The notes: a model not told the origin generated them from the sequence alone. DNA of 64,000 nt from Undaria pinnatifida (GCA_012845835.1 JABAKD010000022.1:11054718-11118717); one strand, 5' to 3'; numbered from the stretch's first letter, positions 50,301-57,579 are shown. Translations and numbers: made by a program.

Positions 50301-50866
50301 TGGGATCTCGTTTTCTCTCTTTTTCTCTTCGTATCATGTTTCCCCTGACTACCGGTATACCGGTTAGTACAACCTGGCACAGCAGCAGCAGTGGTCCCTG
50401 TGTAGCGCCGGTTAGTGCCAGCTGGAAATACCGGCATCATAACGGCAACCGGCACTACCCCGCATACTGCCACTGCTGAACTATTGCTAATTGTTCTCAT
50501 CTGTACCAAGCGATTTCACAGGCATTGTAACGGGTAACGGGTACTACTCAGCCGGCACTATAAAGGGACCAATACCACCGTACTTTTATTACTGGAACGA
50601 GATTAACACGCTACTGGGCTGGCGTGAGTGGGAAGAAACGTAACGAAGCGCCTGCCTACACACTGCTGTTGTTGTTGTTCTCACATTAACTCGCATAATC
50701 AAGTCCGTGGTCACACAACGGGCACAGCAGTCAGGTCAGTGATTGAATGTTCGGCGAAAATTCAGTAACCCTGTGGCTTACCTGCGGTTCCATACTTGAG
50801 CACTTTGTCCGGCTTGGGCACCTTGCATTCCTCGGCCTGGACGTCGGGGTACTGCTGCTCCACCAT
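26365..50866 (-). CDS. PGM3: Phosphoacetylglucosamine mutase (GlcNAc-6-phosphate to GlcNAc-1-phosphate), 15 exons, complete
   Basis: This cytosolic enzyme of the UDP-GlcNAc pathway feeds N-glycan, GPI and chitin-type polymer synthesis. Exons in transcript order: 50866-50782, 46131-46059, 44257-44134, 43641-43510, 40563-40445, 39012-38900, 36959-36826, 35495-35391, 33373-33267, 31699-31609, 31012-30960, 29900-29735, 29080-28937, 28032-27872, 26515-26365 (stop TGA). They give 585 residues, with every junction GT-AG and in frame; the human enzyme has about 542. Visible motifs are KYGTAGFR (start), the active serine loop TASHNAEVDNG, DTRPHS, LTTPMLH, the metal loop DGDADR, QTAYANG, the sugar loop EANGHGT and the phosphate loop RPSGTEDVVRIYAEA. 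The ATG at 50866 was chosen because it gives the family's N-terminal spacing; an in-frame ATG 14-15 codons upstream is possible. Introns total over 22 kb. Exon 7 adds about 15 Lys/Glu-rich residues relative to animals. Confidence 0.96.
27315..27362 (-). repeat. Degraded copy of the AGM1 exon 15 acceptor and RPSGTED codons
   Basis: The plus strand GAAAACGTCTTCTGTTCCCG, the following GATGGCGCCACGCAACGCACC, and the flanking CACAAAA tract match 26478-26525 (functional: CAACGTCTTCGGTGCCCGAA). The similarity continues into the intron, where ATGGGGAAAC-type sequence recurs. The copy lies upstream in the transcript and is frameshifted. Confidence 0.8.
28062..28262 (-). repeat. ~20-25 bp tandem repeat next to the AGM1 exon 14 acceptor
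   Basis: Units like AGAGGTTGAACACAAAAGGT and GGTCGGCAGCGGTTCAAAAC recur about nine times starting some 30 bp upstream (in the transcript) of the exon 14 acceptor. Confidence 0.85.
28758..28796 (-). repeat. Degraded copy of the AGM1 exon 14 5' end
   Basis: The plus strand CCTGACGGCTAGGAAGGTCC, followed by ACGTACAGCAACGCTCA, matches 27992-28031 (YMDLPSRQA codons) with few changes. The splice acceptor itself is lost. Confidence 0.9.
29095..29295 (-). repeat. ~65-bp tandem repeat emanating from the AGM1 exon 13 acceptor
   Basis: GCGATTTGCGAAAAAAAAACAAAGGGCATGG beside the acceptor recurs as GCGATGAGAGATTTGCGAGG...GGTATAG and GAGCGATTTGCTAGAAATGG...GGCATAG, with GTAAGAAGCG between units. Confidence 0.8.
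29515..29560 (-). repeat. Degraded copy of the AGM1 exon 12 3' end
   Basis: The plus strand GGCGAGGCGGGCCAAAACCT, then TATCCTTGAAGAGAACCA, is nearly identical to 29745-29783, the coding end of exon 12 (LFKDKVLARL). The donor after ATGCA is mutated (CAAACG). Confidence 0.93.
30345..30415 (-). repeat. Dispersed family H copy in AGM1 intron 11
   Basis: CTGTGAGTTCGAAAAAATTACGG then ACTCATCTTTGCAAGCTGCT. The minus strand reads [18 protein letters not shown]. Confidence 0.7.
32440..32640 (+). mobile_element. SINE-like element with A-rich tail (family F)
   Basis: GGATCCGAAGGGTGTGCCAG, then CGTATGAAAATACGTGGAAG, AGCTTAAGCTTTATTTTTCC and CATCCGCCGGAGGATTG, followed by an A-rich tail (32604-32625). 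The inverted copy at 57035-57235 has the same order and a T-tract at the matching end. No target-site duplication was identified. Confidence 0.7.
32761..32951. mobile_element. GACCC-rich MITE-like element in AGM1 intron 9
   Basis: It starts GGGGCTTTTCAAGGATCAGG and ends ACCCGTTGAAAAGTCC, an inverted match. The interior has repeated ACCCG blocks and GAACACCTCCTGACC-like segments shared with the other copies. Confidence 0.75.
33074..33122 (-). repeat. Degraded copy of the AGM1 exon 9 3' end with donor
   Basis: The plus strand GTCTCACGTAGTATCGTCAAAGAAGTGG matches 33259-33286, the donor and last codons of exon 9 (VYHFFDAT). The copy keeps the GTGAGAC donor and lies 185 bp further into intron 9. 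Confidence 0.88.
33430..33830. repeat. ~110-bp degenerate tandem repeat with TTAGGG-like core, AGM1 intron 8
   Basis: Units with TTCGAGA, GAGACACAATGTATGCGAGA and TGATTGGGTT recur three to four times. One contains GGGTTAGGGTTAGGGCTAGG at 33727-33746, a short interstitial telomeric motif. Confidence 0.75.
34005..34085 (-). repeat. Diverged family H copy in AGM1 intron 8
   Basis: GGCTGTGAGATCGAGGAGGA, ACTCATACTTGCAAGCTGTG and GATCCTTCGATCGCGCG, the last of which is shared with 48960-48985. Confidence 0.6.
34490..34990. repeat. Long copy of dispersed family I in AGM1 intron 8
   Basis: This is the second long member of the family described at 4600-5185, in the same orientation. The opposite strand keeps a reading frame (DHASLSRRSTVPTPNR) that also appears, slightly changed, in the other three copies. 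Confidence 0.75.
35050..35370. repeat. ~85-bp tandem repeat beside the AGM1 exon 8 donor
   Basis: About four units of the form CAGTACAGCAGGCGTAGTTGGTAGTT...TACTCATCTACCCCAGCCAA...TTATTGTTTATA occupy the start of intron 8. Confidence 0.8.
36290..36640 (+). repeat. Dispersed family B, well-preserved copy in AGM1 intron 7
   Basis: Segments in order: CTCAAGACCTCTCTCAAAAACTG, GATGAAAAAATCCC, CGACGATTTTGGGTTAAGGAG, CCCCGTCATTCAGAA and TACCTCTGTCGAAGCACGCGTC. It is interrupted by the 90-bp MITE-like element at 36470-36559. Other copies: 57580-58110 and 61480-61600 (+), 58960-59165 (-), and fragments at 12090-12215, 12935-12975 and 41790-41870. Confidence 0.8.
36470..36559 (+). mobile_element. Small MITE-like element with perfect 10-bp TTAACCCCTT terminal inverted repeats
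   Basis: It starts TTAACCCCTT and ends AAGGGGTTAA, 90 bp in all, and contains CCCTCCCTATACTAAATCCA. It is nested inside a copy of dispersed family B in AGM1 intron 7. It is too short to code. Confidence 0.85.
37345..37383 (-). repeat. Degraded copy of the AGM1 exon 7 acceptor
   Basis: The plus strand CTTGCGCTTTTTAGAGTCCTCCGCTGTGGTGG is nearly identical to 36936-36968, the acceptor and first codons of exon 7 (EDSKKRK). The CACAG acceptor is intact. The copy is 406 bp upstream in the transcript. Confidence 0.92.
38431..38478 (-). repeat. Degraded copy of the AGM1 exon 6 3' end
   Basis: The plus strand AAAGCTCGAGGCGAGCATCC matches the exon 6 stretch around 38920-38935 (KMLASSY). Further left, CCACTAGAGCTTAGGTTCGC mirrors the exon end and donor, but the donor GT is changed to GC. 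Confidence 0.88.
38487..38731. mobile_element. GACCC-rich MITE-like element in AGM1 intron 6, best-preserved copy
   Basis: Left end AGGGCTGTTCACGGATC and right end ATGACCCTTGAAAAGCCCT form terminal inverted repeats. The interior is a run of CGACCCGACCTGACC-type repeats. It lies directly beside the degraded copy of the exon 6 end at 38431-38478. Confidence 0.8.
39190..39450. other. AGM1 intron 5 segment without recognisable content
   Basis: Only a short ACCATAACCCTCACCC stretch near 39188 is notable. No conserved frame or repeat match is seen here or in 39450-39940. Confidence 0.5.
39950..40440. repeat. ~24-30 bp minisatellite next to the AGM1 exon 5 donor
   Basis: Units like AACGAAAACAGCCTGGTTTTGACA recur about 15 times up to 40437, beside the donor at 40444. 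The unit nearest the exon is AGCAGCCTCGTTTTCGCTTCG. Confidence 0.9.
40564..41360. repeat. ~33-bp minisatellite emanating from the AGM1 exon 5 acceptor
   Basis: Units of TTTACGCAATCGCGTTACAGGAATCGCAAA recur more than 20 times. The first one (ATTTACGCAAAATCGCGTTACAG) is the intron sequence directly at the acceptor. Confidence 0.93.
42950..43275 (+). mobile_element. tRNA-derived SINE with full body, AGM1 intron 4
   Basis: The head starts CGGTCGCCCCTGTGGTCTAG and has an A-box-like GTGGTCTAGAGG and a B-box-like GGTTCAAATCTC. The body continues through GATGAAAACGAAAGGCGCC and GTCTAGGGAGGGAGAAGGAG and ends in A-rich sequence near 43270. The same body order occurs at 18400-18560 and inverted at 49318-49560. 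Confidence 0.7.
43786..43826. repeat. Interstitial telomere-like repeats beside AGM1 intron 3/4 boundary
   Basis: CAACCCTAACCCTACCCCTAACCCTAACCC-type sequence, about five CCCTAA-like units, lies 145 bp upstream (in the transcript) of exon 4. Confidence 0.8.
44275..44590. repeat. ~95-bp tandem repeat upstream of AGM1 exon 3
   Basis: Three units, each ending in CTAGCAAGCGACCCATCTTG-like sequence (44333, 44449, 44553) with A/G-rich interiors. Confidence 0.75.
44995..45110 (-). mobile_element. Related small element (subfamily), AGM1 intron 2
   Basis: It contains GCACTCCCGACACAAGGACA and an AACACTTGGATTTATACTAGG segment. It is inverted relative to 7730-7832 and in the same orientation as 55795-55870. 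Confidence 0.55.
46385..46570 (+). repeat. Dispersed family D copy in AGM1 intron 1
   Basis: A G-tract, then CATGACCGTAGTC, CCCGCATCCCTACAATGCCG, GGTTTTCACCGATCAG and GAGGTGTTCAGCGAGTCGCA, in the same order as the dynein-intron copies. Confidence 0.75.
46752..46815. repeat. (GATGGT)n microsatellite
   Basis: Imperfect GATGGTGATGATGGTGGTGA repeats. Confidence 0.9.
47222..47310. repeat. 49-bp tandem doublet
   Basis: TTTGATAAAATGTACCTGAT and AAAAGGTTCCCGG are repeated once with minor changes. Confidence 0.8.
47725..48470. repeat. ~300-bp degenerate triplicate
   Basis: Three units start near 47730, 48018 and 48325, each with a GACA-like start, an AACTCGCCGC-like segment, a CACGC(G)CACAT segment, and GTAGCGTTGTGCTCTC or GTAGCGTGGTATTCTC. 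Confidence 0.7.
48533..48682. repeat. 24-bp minisatellite, GGGATGCGGAAACCCAATCC
   Basis: About six units with partly self-complementary ends (GGGG...CCCC). Confidence 0.93.
48895..48990 (-). repeat. Diverged family H copy
   Basis: CGTGAGATCGAGGATTTCGTCG and GAAAGCTGTGTGATATG. The minus strand reads VDEILDLTAEV. A close relative lies at 34005-34075 (DEILLDLTAEE). Confidence 0.6.
49318..49640 (-). mobile_element. tRNA-derived SINE with degraded head, AGM1 intron 1
   Basis: The reverse complement matches the 42950-43275 body over about 190 bp, including CGTCGACTC and ATTCCAGCTAT-type segments, but its head (49560-49640) has lost clear box motifs. Confidence 0.6.
49775..49856 (-). mobile_element. 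tRNA-like SINE head, AGM1 intron 1
   Basis: The minus strand reads CCGGTCGCCCCGGTTGTCTG, with a GGTGGTTACC segment and a B-box GGTTCGAATCCC. It starts with the same CCGGTCGCCCC as the other heads. It could also be read as a degraded tRNA gene, but the shared start favours a SINE head. Confidence 0.6.
50345..50585 (-). repeat. Dispersed family A, inverted copy in AGM1 intron 1
   Basis: Its reverse complement gives the same order of GCCGGCTGAGTAG, GAAATCGCTTGGTACAGATG and GCAGTAGTGCCGGTT segments as the other two copies. Confidence 0.7.
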
Positions 50867-51114
50867 GTTCCCTTCCACTATGATATCATACGGGCAGTCG
50901 TTCATCATGTAGATTGTATTAATATTTACGGGGGACCCTAGTAAATAGGACCTACGGTGGACAAAAAACCCTACATATTCATCTATTTTTACTAACAATA
51001 TTTGGTCCTGTTTACTATCGTCCTCCGTAATAGATGGATCCGCTCAAATCCAGAATTCGTTCAAAAAAAGCGGAACAAACGGCATTTTTCGAGTCAACCG
51101 TGAAGAACAAAATA

Positions 51115-51320
51115 AAATATGTAGACTATAGTCTATACTCGTATATATACGATGTATTTGTTTTTTTAACAGAACAATATGACCCCTCCCATTATGAAAA
51201 AACTCACCCACATACGAGTATATTACAAGTACCAACAACGCAGCTTGCAAAGATGAGTATTGACCCGAAATTCGTCGAACTCACGGCTGACGTCCTTGAA
51301 ATTATTTTTATAAAATAACG
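51115..51320 (+). repeat. Dispersed family H, longer copy 250-450 bp upstream of the AGM1 start
   Basis: The plus strand reads [18 protein letters not shown] and ends in a TAA at 51316-51318 after an AT-rich lead. It is the inverted counterpart of 16195-16375. Its position places it in the likely AGM1 promoter or 5' UTR. Confidence 0.75.
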
Positions 51321-53060
51321 CGACGAGGTGCGCGAGGTGCACTGAACGCCATTATTAAAACCAGTATAACATGAACCATGTTGCCATGTTGCCAAATACA
51401 GGAGTGTCAGGTGTGGCGGAGGTTGCTGTGACACCTGCCTCAAGTTCACAGATGACTGCGCGAGACATTCCACACGGGGGGCTAACCGCTGCTGTTCCCG
51501 TGTGCAAGCAAACCCAAGGCAAAGTTGCCGGCGTCTCGTTGAGCCTGGAGGTAGGCACGGGGCGAGAAGAGTCTCTTCCGACCCGGAAGAACATGCTTGT
51601 GGTGGAATTTTTCGTGAGAACAAAACGATTCCGAGTTTTGCGTCAAGAGAGAGCCACCGCACGTCGATCCGTCACTACTACGAGCATCGACTCCTTTACA
51701 ACAGACAGCAGCAGTAGCCAAGCCCAATCCATATGGTAGCAATCAGCACAGTACAGCACAGCATCTAGAGACCATGAGAAGTAGTAGCTGCTCGTACGAC
51801 ACTCGCATATCGCATCGGCCCAGCACAGCAACAGCAGCAGCACCCACCTCCCGGAACTTTCTTCCCGAAAAAGGTACCAGGTATGTACAAAACAGCGCAT
51901 ATCAGGTTCATGGGTTGTTTCCATGTACCACCCCAAAAAAAAGCACAGCGCATCATTCTCCATGCTTTGCCTTCTACAACCATGAAAGCAAAACCGTCGA
52001 TACAGCAGCAGCAACAGCAGTACCCAAGGCCGCAATGAGGGGCACGGCGCTACTATGCGCGTGCCACTCAGTGACATGAGGCAGGGAGGGGGCTCGCCAC
52101 ATGATCTGTTATCGAACAGAATCAACGAAAATCATCCGCACATCTGTTTTCTCACTACGGACATATATATAGGTTACGTTTTGATATTAATAATGGTATA
52201 AAACTATACTTATAATTATATCCACAGTGCAATCCCGCATCACAGGAGAACCAACGCACATTGAAAAACGTTAGCTATGAGTACAACCGACTGAATGATT
52301 TGTCATCGCCAATACACGCGCAGCGCTTGTCTTGTATTCTCTCACTTGTCTCTCTCCCTGTTGTACTCTTCTTGTCAGCTGGTGAGGTTGCTTGGCTCGG
52401 ACTTGCTTCTAGCTGATGTCTGCTATGAGGCGGTGGTGATGTGAGATGCGATGTACCTCTGGAGTGAGGTTCCCCCCTCACCTGCGTTGCTTTGCCCACA
52501 AACAGCAAAACGAAAAATGCGGTACAATCTCTTTATAACGCCAAATATGATTGAAACCGGGGATGTGTCAAGAACAGCCCCGAACAATTCCCTGTGGGTG
52601 ATGCAGCGCGCGCTATGCTCTTTCGCCGGGACCGTGCACCCCATTGAAGCCTTCAAATGACACAGCACGCCCGTAGGAACCCCATCAACTCATAATATAG
52701 TCCGATATGTAGTTGGTGTGGCCTTTGTCTTGCTAGAACTGTAGAGACCCGGTGCGCCGCGGCCATGCCACGTAGTGTTTGTTTGCGCCGTTGCTACGTA
52801 TATAGACTATGCTCCCAGCAACGGCGCCGCCAGTTTTTATTAATTTTTTCACGGTCACTACTACTACTACTTACTGCTGGTGTCGTGGTGGTTCAATACA
52901 CGTTGATGAAATCGCGTAAGACTCGCCGCGTGCTCGTGTACATAGGTAGGGAATGCATTCCAGGGCGTTTGGCTCTTTTTTTGTGTCACGACGCCGCCAT
53001 CGCTGGAGACGTGCCTCAAAAACCAATTACAATGAAGCGTGGACGAAAGACGCTGCTACT
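51321..53060. other. AGM1-dynein spacer, left part, no recognised gene
   Basis: Open frames such as plus 51371-51739 exist, but the minus strand is equally open there and no family match is apparent. CAG/CTG-rich patches (51700-52030) and a TATATATA block near 52160 are present. The promoter and 5' UTR of AGM1 should lie at its left edge. Confidence 0.5.
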
Positions 53061-53098
53061 ACGTACTACTACGTACTACTACTACTACTACTACTACG

Positions 53099-53156
<58 letters not shown>

Positions 53157-53170
53157 CTACTACTACTACG

Positions 53171-53202
<32 letters not shown>

Positions 53203-53206
53203 GCAG

Positions 53207-53244
<38 letters not shown>

Positions 53245-53246
53245 CT
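53050..53246. repeat. (CTA)n trinucleotide array
   Basis: ACTACTACT with interruptions (ACGTACT, CTTCTACCA, CTAGCAGC). It lies 40 bp from the 3' end of the pogo-like ORF and gives Leu, Tyr or Thr runs in each frame. Confidence 0.95.
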
Positions 53247-53287
53247 GATTGACTGCGTTTTGTAGTGCGGTATATCATAGCTCTAGC

Positions 53288-54097
53288 TCACAGAACAAAG
53301 TATTTTTTAAATTTGTGACGAACTGCAAAGCAACATGTACATTGTAGTCTAATCTCTTTACCGATACGAAACCCGCGGCGCCGGCGAAAACGCTGGTACC
53401 AGTTGTTGAACCTGCTCTTGAACTCCTCTGCCTCCTGCCGCGTAGCAGTGGCAGACACGCCCCCAAGTGCATCAGGCTTCAACTCTAGCAGTTTCTTCAT
53501 AACCTCCCGTCTTCCACAGCCGTGGTGTTGCTTACGCTGGTCATTGATGTAGTCTTCCAGGGCTTGGTCGATATCCACGGTCGAAGCTGCAGCTCCAGCG
53601 TGAATCGACTTGGCCTTCGATAGCTTGGGGTTTTTCTCCAACAGGCCTTTGAGGTTGTCCTCTTCCTTCACCCAGGAGATGATGCGCTTTCTATCCACCC
53701 CGAAAATTTTTGCCGCTCCGCTGTTTCCCACCGGGTTGCCGTCTGCGCAGAGGACTCTCGTGAATCCCGCCGCCTTCACTTTGAAGCTGTTGGTGTAGCT
53801 CCCTCGCCCTCGTAGTGGCCCAGACCTTTCGACTGCGAAGCCAGGCTCTGGGTACTGGCGTTTTTTGGAGGGATTGGGGCCGTCGTTTGCTGCCTGTAGC
53901 TCGTCGATCGTCTCTCCTGCGGGCAACGGGTCTGCTGGCAATGGGTCCGCAGACGAAGCCGCACTACCACCACCACCACCACTAGCACTGATCTGTGAGG
54001 ACATGGCCCCCGCGCATGTGCCCTCTGACATGGCACAAGAAGAGTGAGTGTGTGCGCCGAGTTGTGTGCGCCCCCTCTGAAATGACGAGCAAAACAA
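53288..54097 (-). CDS. Pogo/Tigger-like transposase N-terminal (Brinker + CENP-B type DNA-binding) protein, single exon, no DDE domain
   Basis: The ORF is 269 codons from 54097, or 247 from the internal ATG at 54031, which I prefer because it starts a Ser/Gly-rich, low-complexity tail. Counting from 54031: residues 1-50 are disordered, KKRQ (56-59) is a possible nuclear signal, 79-130 (SYTNSFKVKAAGF...KIFGVDRKRIISWVKEE) resembles a Brinker-type helix-turn-helix, and 155-222 (LEDYINDQRKQ...WYQRFRRRRGF) resembles the CENP-B/Tc5-type second helix-turn-helix. The expected DDE catalytic domain is absent downstream. A donor-like GGTAAAG at 53362-53358 could join a further exon, but the next 200 bp is a (CTA)n array. 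Codon use is GC-rich like the other exons. It could be a truncated transposon or a domesticated DNA-binding protein; the open frame alone cannot decide. Confidence 0.7.
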   Translation of the reverse strand: MFCSSFQRGRTQLGAHTHSSCAMSEGTCAGAMSSQISASGGGGGSAASSADPLPADPLPAGETIDELQAANDGPNPSKKRQYPEPGFAVERSGPLRGRGSYTNSFKVKAAGFTRVLCADGNPVGNSGAAKIFGVDRKRIISWVKEEDNLKGLLEKNPKLSKAKSIHAGAAASTVDIDQALEDYINDQRKQHHGCGRREVMKKLLELKPDALGGVSATATRQEAEEFKSRFNNWYQRFRRRRGFRIGKEIRLQCTCCFAVRHKFKKYFVL

Positions 54098-54099
54098 AT

Positions 54100-55460
54100 G
54101 TCAGGAATCGTACCAGGCAGGTATTTTTTTTTCTGAAAACGTAACCTATTATTTCAAAAAAACGTCAGGAATCGGGACAATGTTTTTATTGTGTCGGGGC
54201 ATGTGCAATTATTTCGCCGCATTTTTTCGTGTTGCGCCGCGTCTGTGGTCTGTGGCCCGGTATGTGCGTTTCGTGTGAATCTGGTGTGAGTGCGCTGCTA
54301 CTATCCCGTGCGGCAAAACAGCAGTAGTATGGTACAAAGAGCGACGCTGTGGTATTGTTCAATATCGCACCTACAGCAGTAGACTAGACTACTATTATTT
54401 CATTTATTTGCCATCTGCCAATGTAGCGTGAGTGTCAAAAACCAGAAACATGATGAAAGAACACAACACCCCTATTTGATACAGATGAAAAGGGGGAAAC
54501 GATGTTTCTAACAACCACAAACTACGAATACTAGATGCACCTCTCTCGCCGTTCGGTATGTCGCACCTATTATTCGAGGTATCGCGCACCGGAGTGTGGC
54601 TGTCTACAGCACCACCCTCGTAGACAACGTATGTATGCGGCGAGATTATTATAAGACAAGTTGCTCCGCGTGCTTCGAATTGTCACTTCTTGATTGGCTC
54701 ACTCACTTTGACCGCGTGACGTGCGACGTGTGACGTGTAACGTCGTGACTTTTTAATTTTCGCACCAAGCAGTTGCACTTTCAGTACCAACGCAGTACGC
54801 AGGTACGGCCCAGTACGATCATTTTCGTGGCACAGCAGTACAAAGTACATGTGGTACTGCTGCACAAGTAGTTACAGCAGCATTAGACTAAGTCTATAGT
54901 CTAGTCTATATCTTAGTAGTACGACGTCGTAGTTAGTACTCCGGAGTAGTAGTCTGCGCATGACTTGACGACAGTGTGGATGTAACGATGACGGCGCAGT
55001 ATGACGGACTGCGGGTGCATGTTAGCGATAGGTGGCATGTCTCGAAAGCTGTGCTAGGTTCTCCAGTATTATGTAGCGTCCAAACATTGGGGGGCGATAT
55101 GGGTCGCACGTACACTTTCTACCGTCAAAAGTAGGCAGATATTCTCACGTGAAGACTTGTTTGAACGGTAGCCGTTCCAGGGGTGTTGGATATCGTGTCT
55201 TGTTGTACTAAAAGTGGTCGTGGAGTCTCCGTAGATTCTGATGACAGAGAGACGGGTAGTCACGTTTCCGGCTGAGAAGCAATCGCTATCGACCATCTGT
55301 TTGCCTCTGAAGCACCCCTCGTTGCCTCGGGGCACTTCTATCGTTACCGTCGATTGGTTCGCCGTCGAACCTTGCTCCAGCCTGGCGTGTCCTCCACGAT
55401 ACGCAAGACAAGAAGAAAAGTTATTGCAAGTCACGAGTCGAACCTGGGTTACCCCAAACC
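54100..55460. other. Spacer between pogo-like ORF and (GTA)n array, no recognised gene
   Basis: Short TGACGTGCGACGTGTGACGT repeats occur at 54718-54745, and a GTCTATAGTCTAGTCTATA block at 54890-54910. No conserved frame is seen. Confidence 0.5.
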
Positions 55461-55463
55461 CTC

Positions 55464-55512
<49 letters not shown>

Positions 55513-55598
55513 TTACTAGTAGTAGTAGTAGTAGCAGCAGTAGTAGCAGCAGTAGCAGTAGCAGTGGTAGTAGTAGTAGCAGTAGCAGCAGTAGCAGC

Positions 55599-55684
<86 letters not shown>

Positions 55685-55695
55685 CAGTTGTAGTA
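55464..55695. repeat. (GTA)n trinucleotide array
   Basis: A long GTAGTAGTA run with GCA interruptions. It is the reverse complement of the motif at 53050-53246, 2.2 kb away, so the two arrays can pair. Confidence 0.95.
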
Positions 55696-55794
55696 GTACG
55701 GCATCTCCTTTGACCACTACTAATAATACCTTCAAAAAAATAAGGTGTTTCAACCTGATTCGAAGAAATTTGTGCTCAAAGAAGGGTTGCAGCT

Positions 55795-55870
55795 ATTAAC
55801 TCCTTTAGCAGCGCACTCCCGACACAAGGACCAAACACTTGGAGTTAGAATAGGTTCAATGCGAGTGAGC
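55795..55870 (-). mobile_element. Related small element (subfamily), AGM1-dynein spacer
   Basis: It contains GCGCACTCCCGACACAAGGA and CAAACACTTGGAGTTAGAAT, matching 44995-45110. Confidence 0.55.
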
Positions 55871-56414
55871 GTGTGCAACACCATCAGAGATGGCAATCCC
55901 GACGCCAAGGGAGCAGCAGTCCACGTGCAAACAAAAACCGAGCAAGGTTGGCGAAAAAGAGGTCGAGGTAAAACAAGATGACGATGCAACAAGTTATCAC
56001 TGCGGCTAAAAACCGCTGGAACAGACAACGTTTAACGTATTGGACAAGGCACTGGTGGCATGGTCAATAAACAGTCTACGCGTGCAGCAAGAATATTCTC
56101 GTCCACGTGCTGAAAAAGAACCAGGCGGGCCGGAGCGTTTTGGGGGCTCTTTAATGAAACTCCCAGGGCCATACCATGATGACAGGTTGTTGTGCTGTTC
56201 TTGCAAGGATCAAGGTTACCCGAAGGAGGCCACTTTGAAGGCCTTTTTTTTACAGTGGCTCAGGGTCACTCGCGCGAGTGGCTACCTAACTGCTTTGCAA
56301 GTCTTACATTGTCTTAAGCTTTCTTCGCGCTTTGTTATATTGCGAAATACGCCACCATCGAAGTATGTGTCAGGGCGCTCGGAGCAAAAGTTGGGGCTTT
56401 ATAAGGGGCCTCTC

Positions 56415-56575
56415 AGCAAGGCCGTGGTGTGCGAGAGCAACATAACCGCCTTATTGAGGGAAGCCGCCTCATTCATTCCTGGTTATGAGTGCAATTCCCC
56501 GGTCGCACCAAGCGATTTTAACCTCCTTATATCGGGATACCGCACTACTCACACCGCCTTATTGGGAAACCTCTA
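56415..56575 (+). repeat. Dispersed family E, copy 2
   Basis: GAGCAACATAACCGCCTTAT, GGTTATGAGTGCAATTCC and TATATCGGGATACCGC are collinear with 17400-17535. This repeat underlies a 207-codon plus-strand frame that I do not regard as a gene. Confidence 0.65.
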
Positions 56576-57034
56576 CTGTTGTACTGTACCTCCTCACCGT
56601 GGCCGTGGTCCGACGCAGGGGTGTCACGTCGCCGTATGTCATGGGGTACTTACTGCTGGTTGAGTGTCGGACAGAACCTCAATACTACCGCGAGCGGGTT
56701 TGGGTTTTGTTCTGGTTAGAAACAGCATCGTATCGTAAGTCCACCGCTGGCCGCTGGAGTTCCGAACCAGTTCAGAACGAACAACCTTGCCGACACTTTT
56801 TCGCCCTTTCGGCACGTGTTCAGCTGTCCGGACCATACGCTTGTCGGGAGAGGAAGTTGCCCTTCGGCGCCGGTATCGCGGTCGTGATAGTGATTATTAT
56901 GAACAATTACAGCTCTCGCAGGGGAAATATTGTGCACCGTAAGAGCATCTCTACCCAGTCACCGGTCTGTCTCTATTCTTTGTGAGGACACACATTCCCC
57001 GGAGCACGAGCGGTTGAAGTGTCACACGAAGCCT

Positions 57035-57235
57035 GCGAAGACAATTTTTTTTTTTTTTTTTTTTTATCCTCCGGCGGATGGGGAAAAATAAAGCTTTAGC
57101 TCACCACACTTCCACGTATTTTCATACGCGTCGAGTGTGTCGATTTACCTCAGCTGCTTTCGCAGCCCAACGCTAGCTGGAGCACCCTTCGGGTCCCATT
57201 GTAGGTATAGCGTAAGCTCTCCCTATCAGTGGTCT
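57035..57235 (-). mobile_element. SINE-like element with A-rich tail (family F), second copy
   Basis: This is the inverse of 32440-32640: a 23-nt T-run at about 57043-57065 precedes ATCCTCCGGCGGATGGGG, then CCACTTCCACGTATTTTCATACGCG and GCACCCTTCGGGTCCCA. Confidence 0.7.
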
Positions 57236-57579
57236 TCGTTACAACCCCGGCAGCGCAAGCTGCCGTTGTATACGGATGCGTGTGTATGTCAAAGACAAGT
57301 TTAAGTTTCGACAAAAAATCCCGATCTCACAGCTGACGTGTTCTTTCACAAAAACGTAAGACACAACCATAAACTTGTCTGGGCTGGTCGACACCGGTGT
57401 TATATGCCGGGTTGCTTGCGCCGGAGCTAATTTGTTTCTCGTAGTTTTTTCGAGAGTTTTTCGTTTTTCAATCCCCCTTTTCAGCTTGCGACACCCCCGC
57501 CTTGGATTTCAAGCGAACCAAATACCGAAGACGCAGGCTGCGATAGAGGGGTGTGCGCCAACCATTGTTTTTTCTGAGG

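Larger units (their letters stand above)
46132..50781 (-). other. AGM1 intron 1 (4.65 kb), filled with repeats
   Basis: It is bounded by the exon 1 donor (GCAG|GTAAGC) and the exon 2 acceptor (TCTAG|GA). It holds family D, a GAT/GGT microsatellite (46752-46815), a 49-bp doublet (47222-47310), a 300-bp triplet (47725-48470), a 24-bp minisatellite (48533-48682), family H-like sequence (48895-48990), SINE copies and family A. No extra AGM1 exon is needed, because exon 1 and exon 2 join in frame at YGTA|GFR. Confidence 0.8.

Noticed and set aside
52765-53265. Plus-strand frame of 166 codons ending in Leu/Tyr runs
   Set aside because: The second half is the (CTA)n array; the first half has no similarity that I recognise.
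55354-55753. Frames giving poly-Val and poly-Leu on opposite strands
   Set aside because: Direct translation of the (GTA)n array.
56040-56663. Plus-strand open frame of 207 codons in the AGM1-dynein spacer
   Set aside because: It overlaps dispersed family E, whose other copy at 17400-17535 is not open; composition and residue pattern do not look like a protein family.
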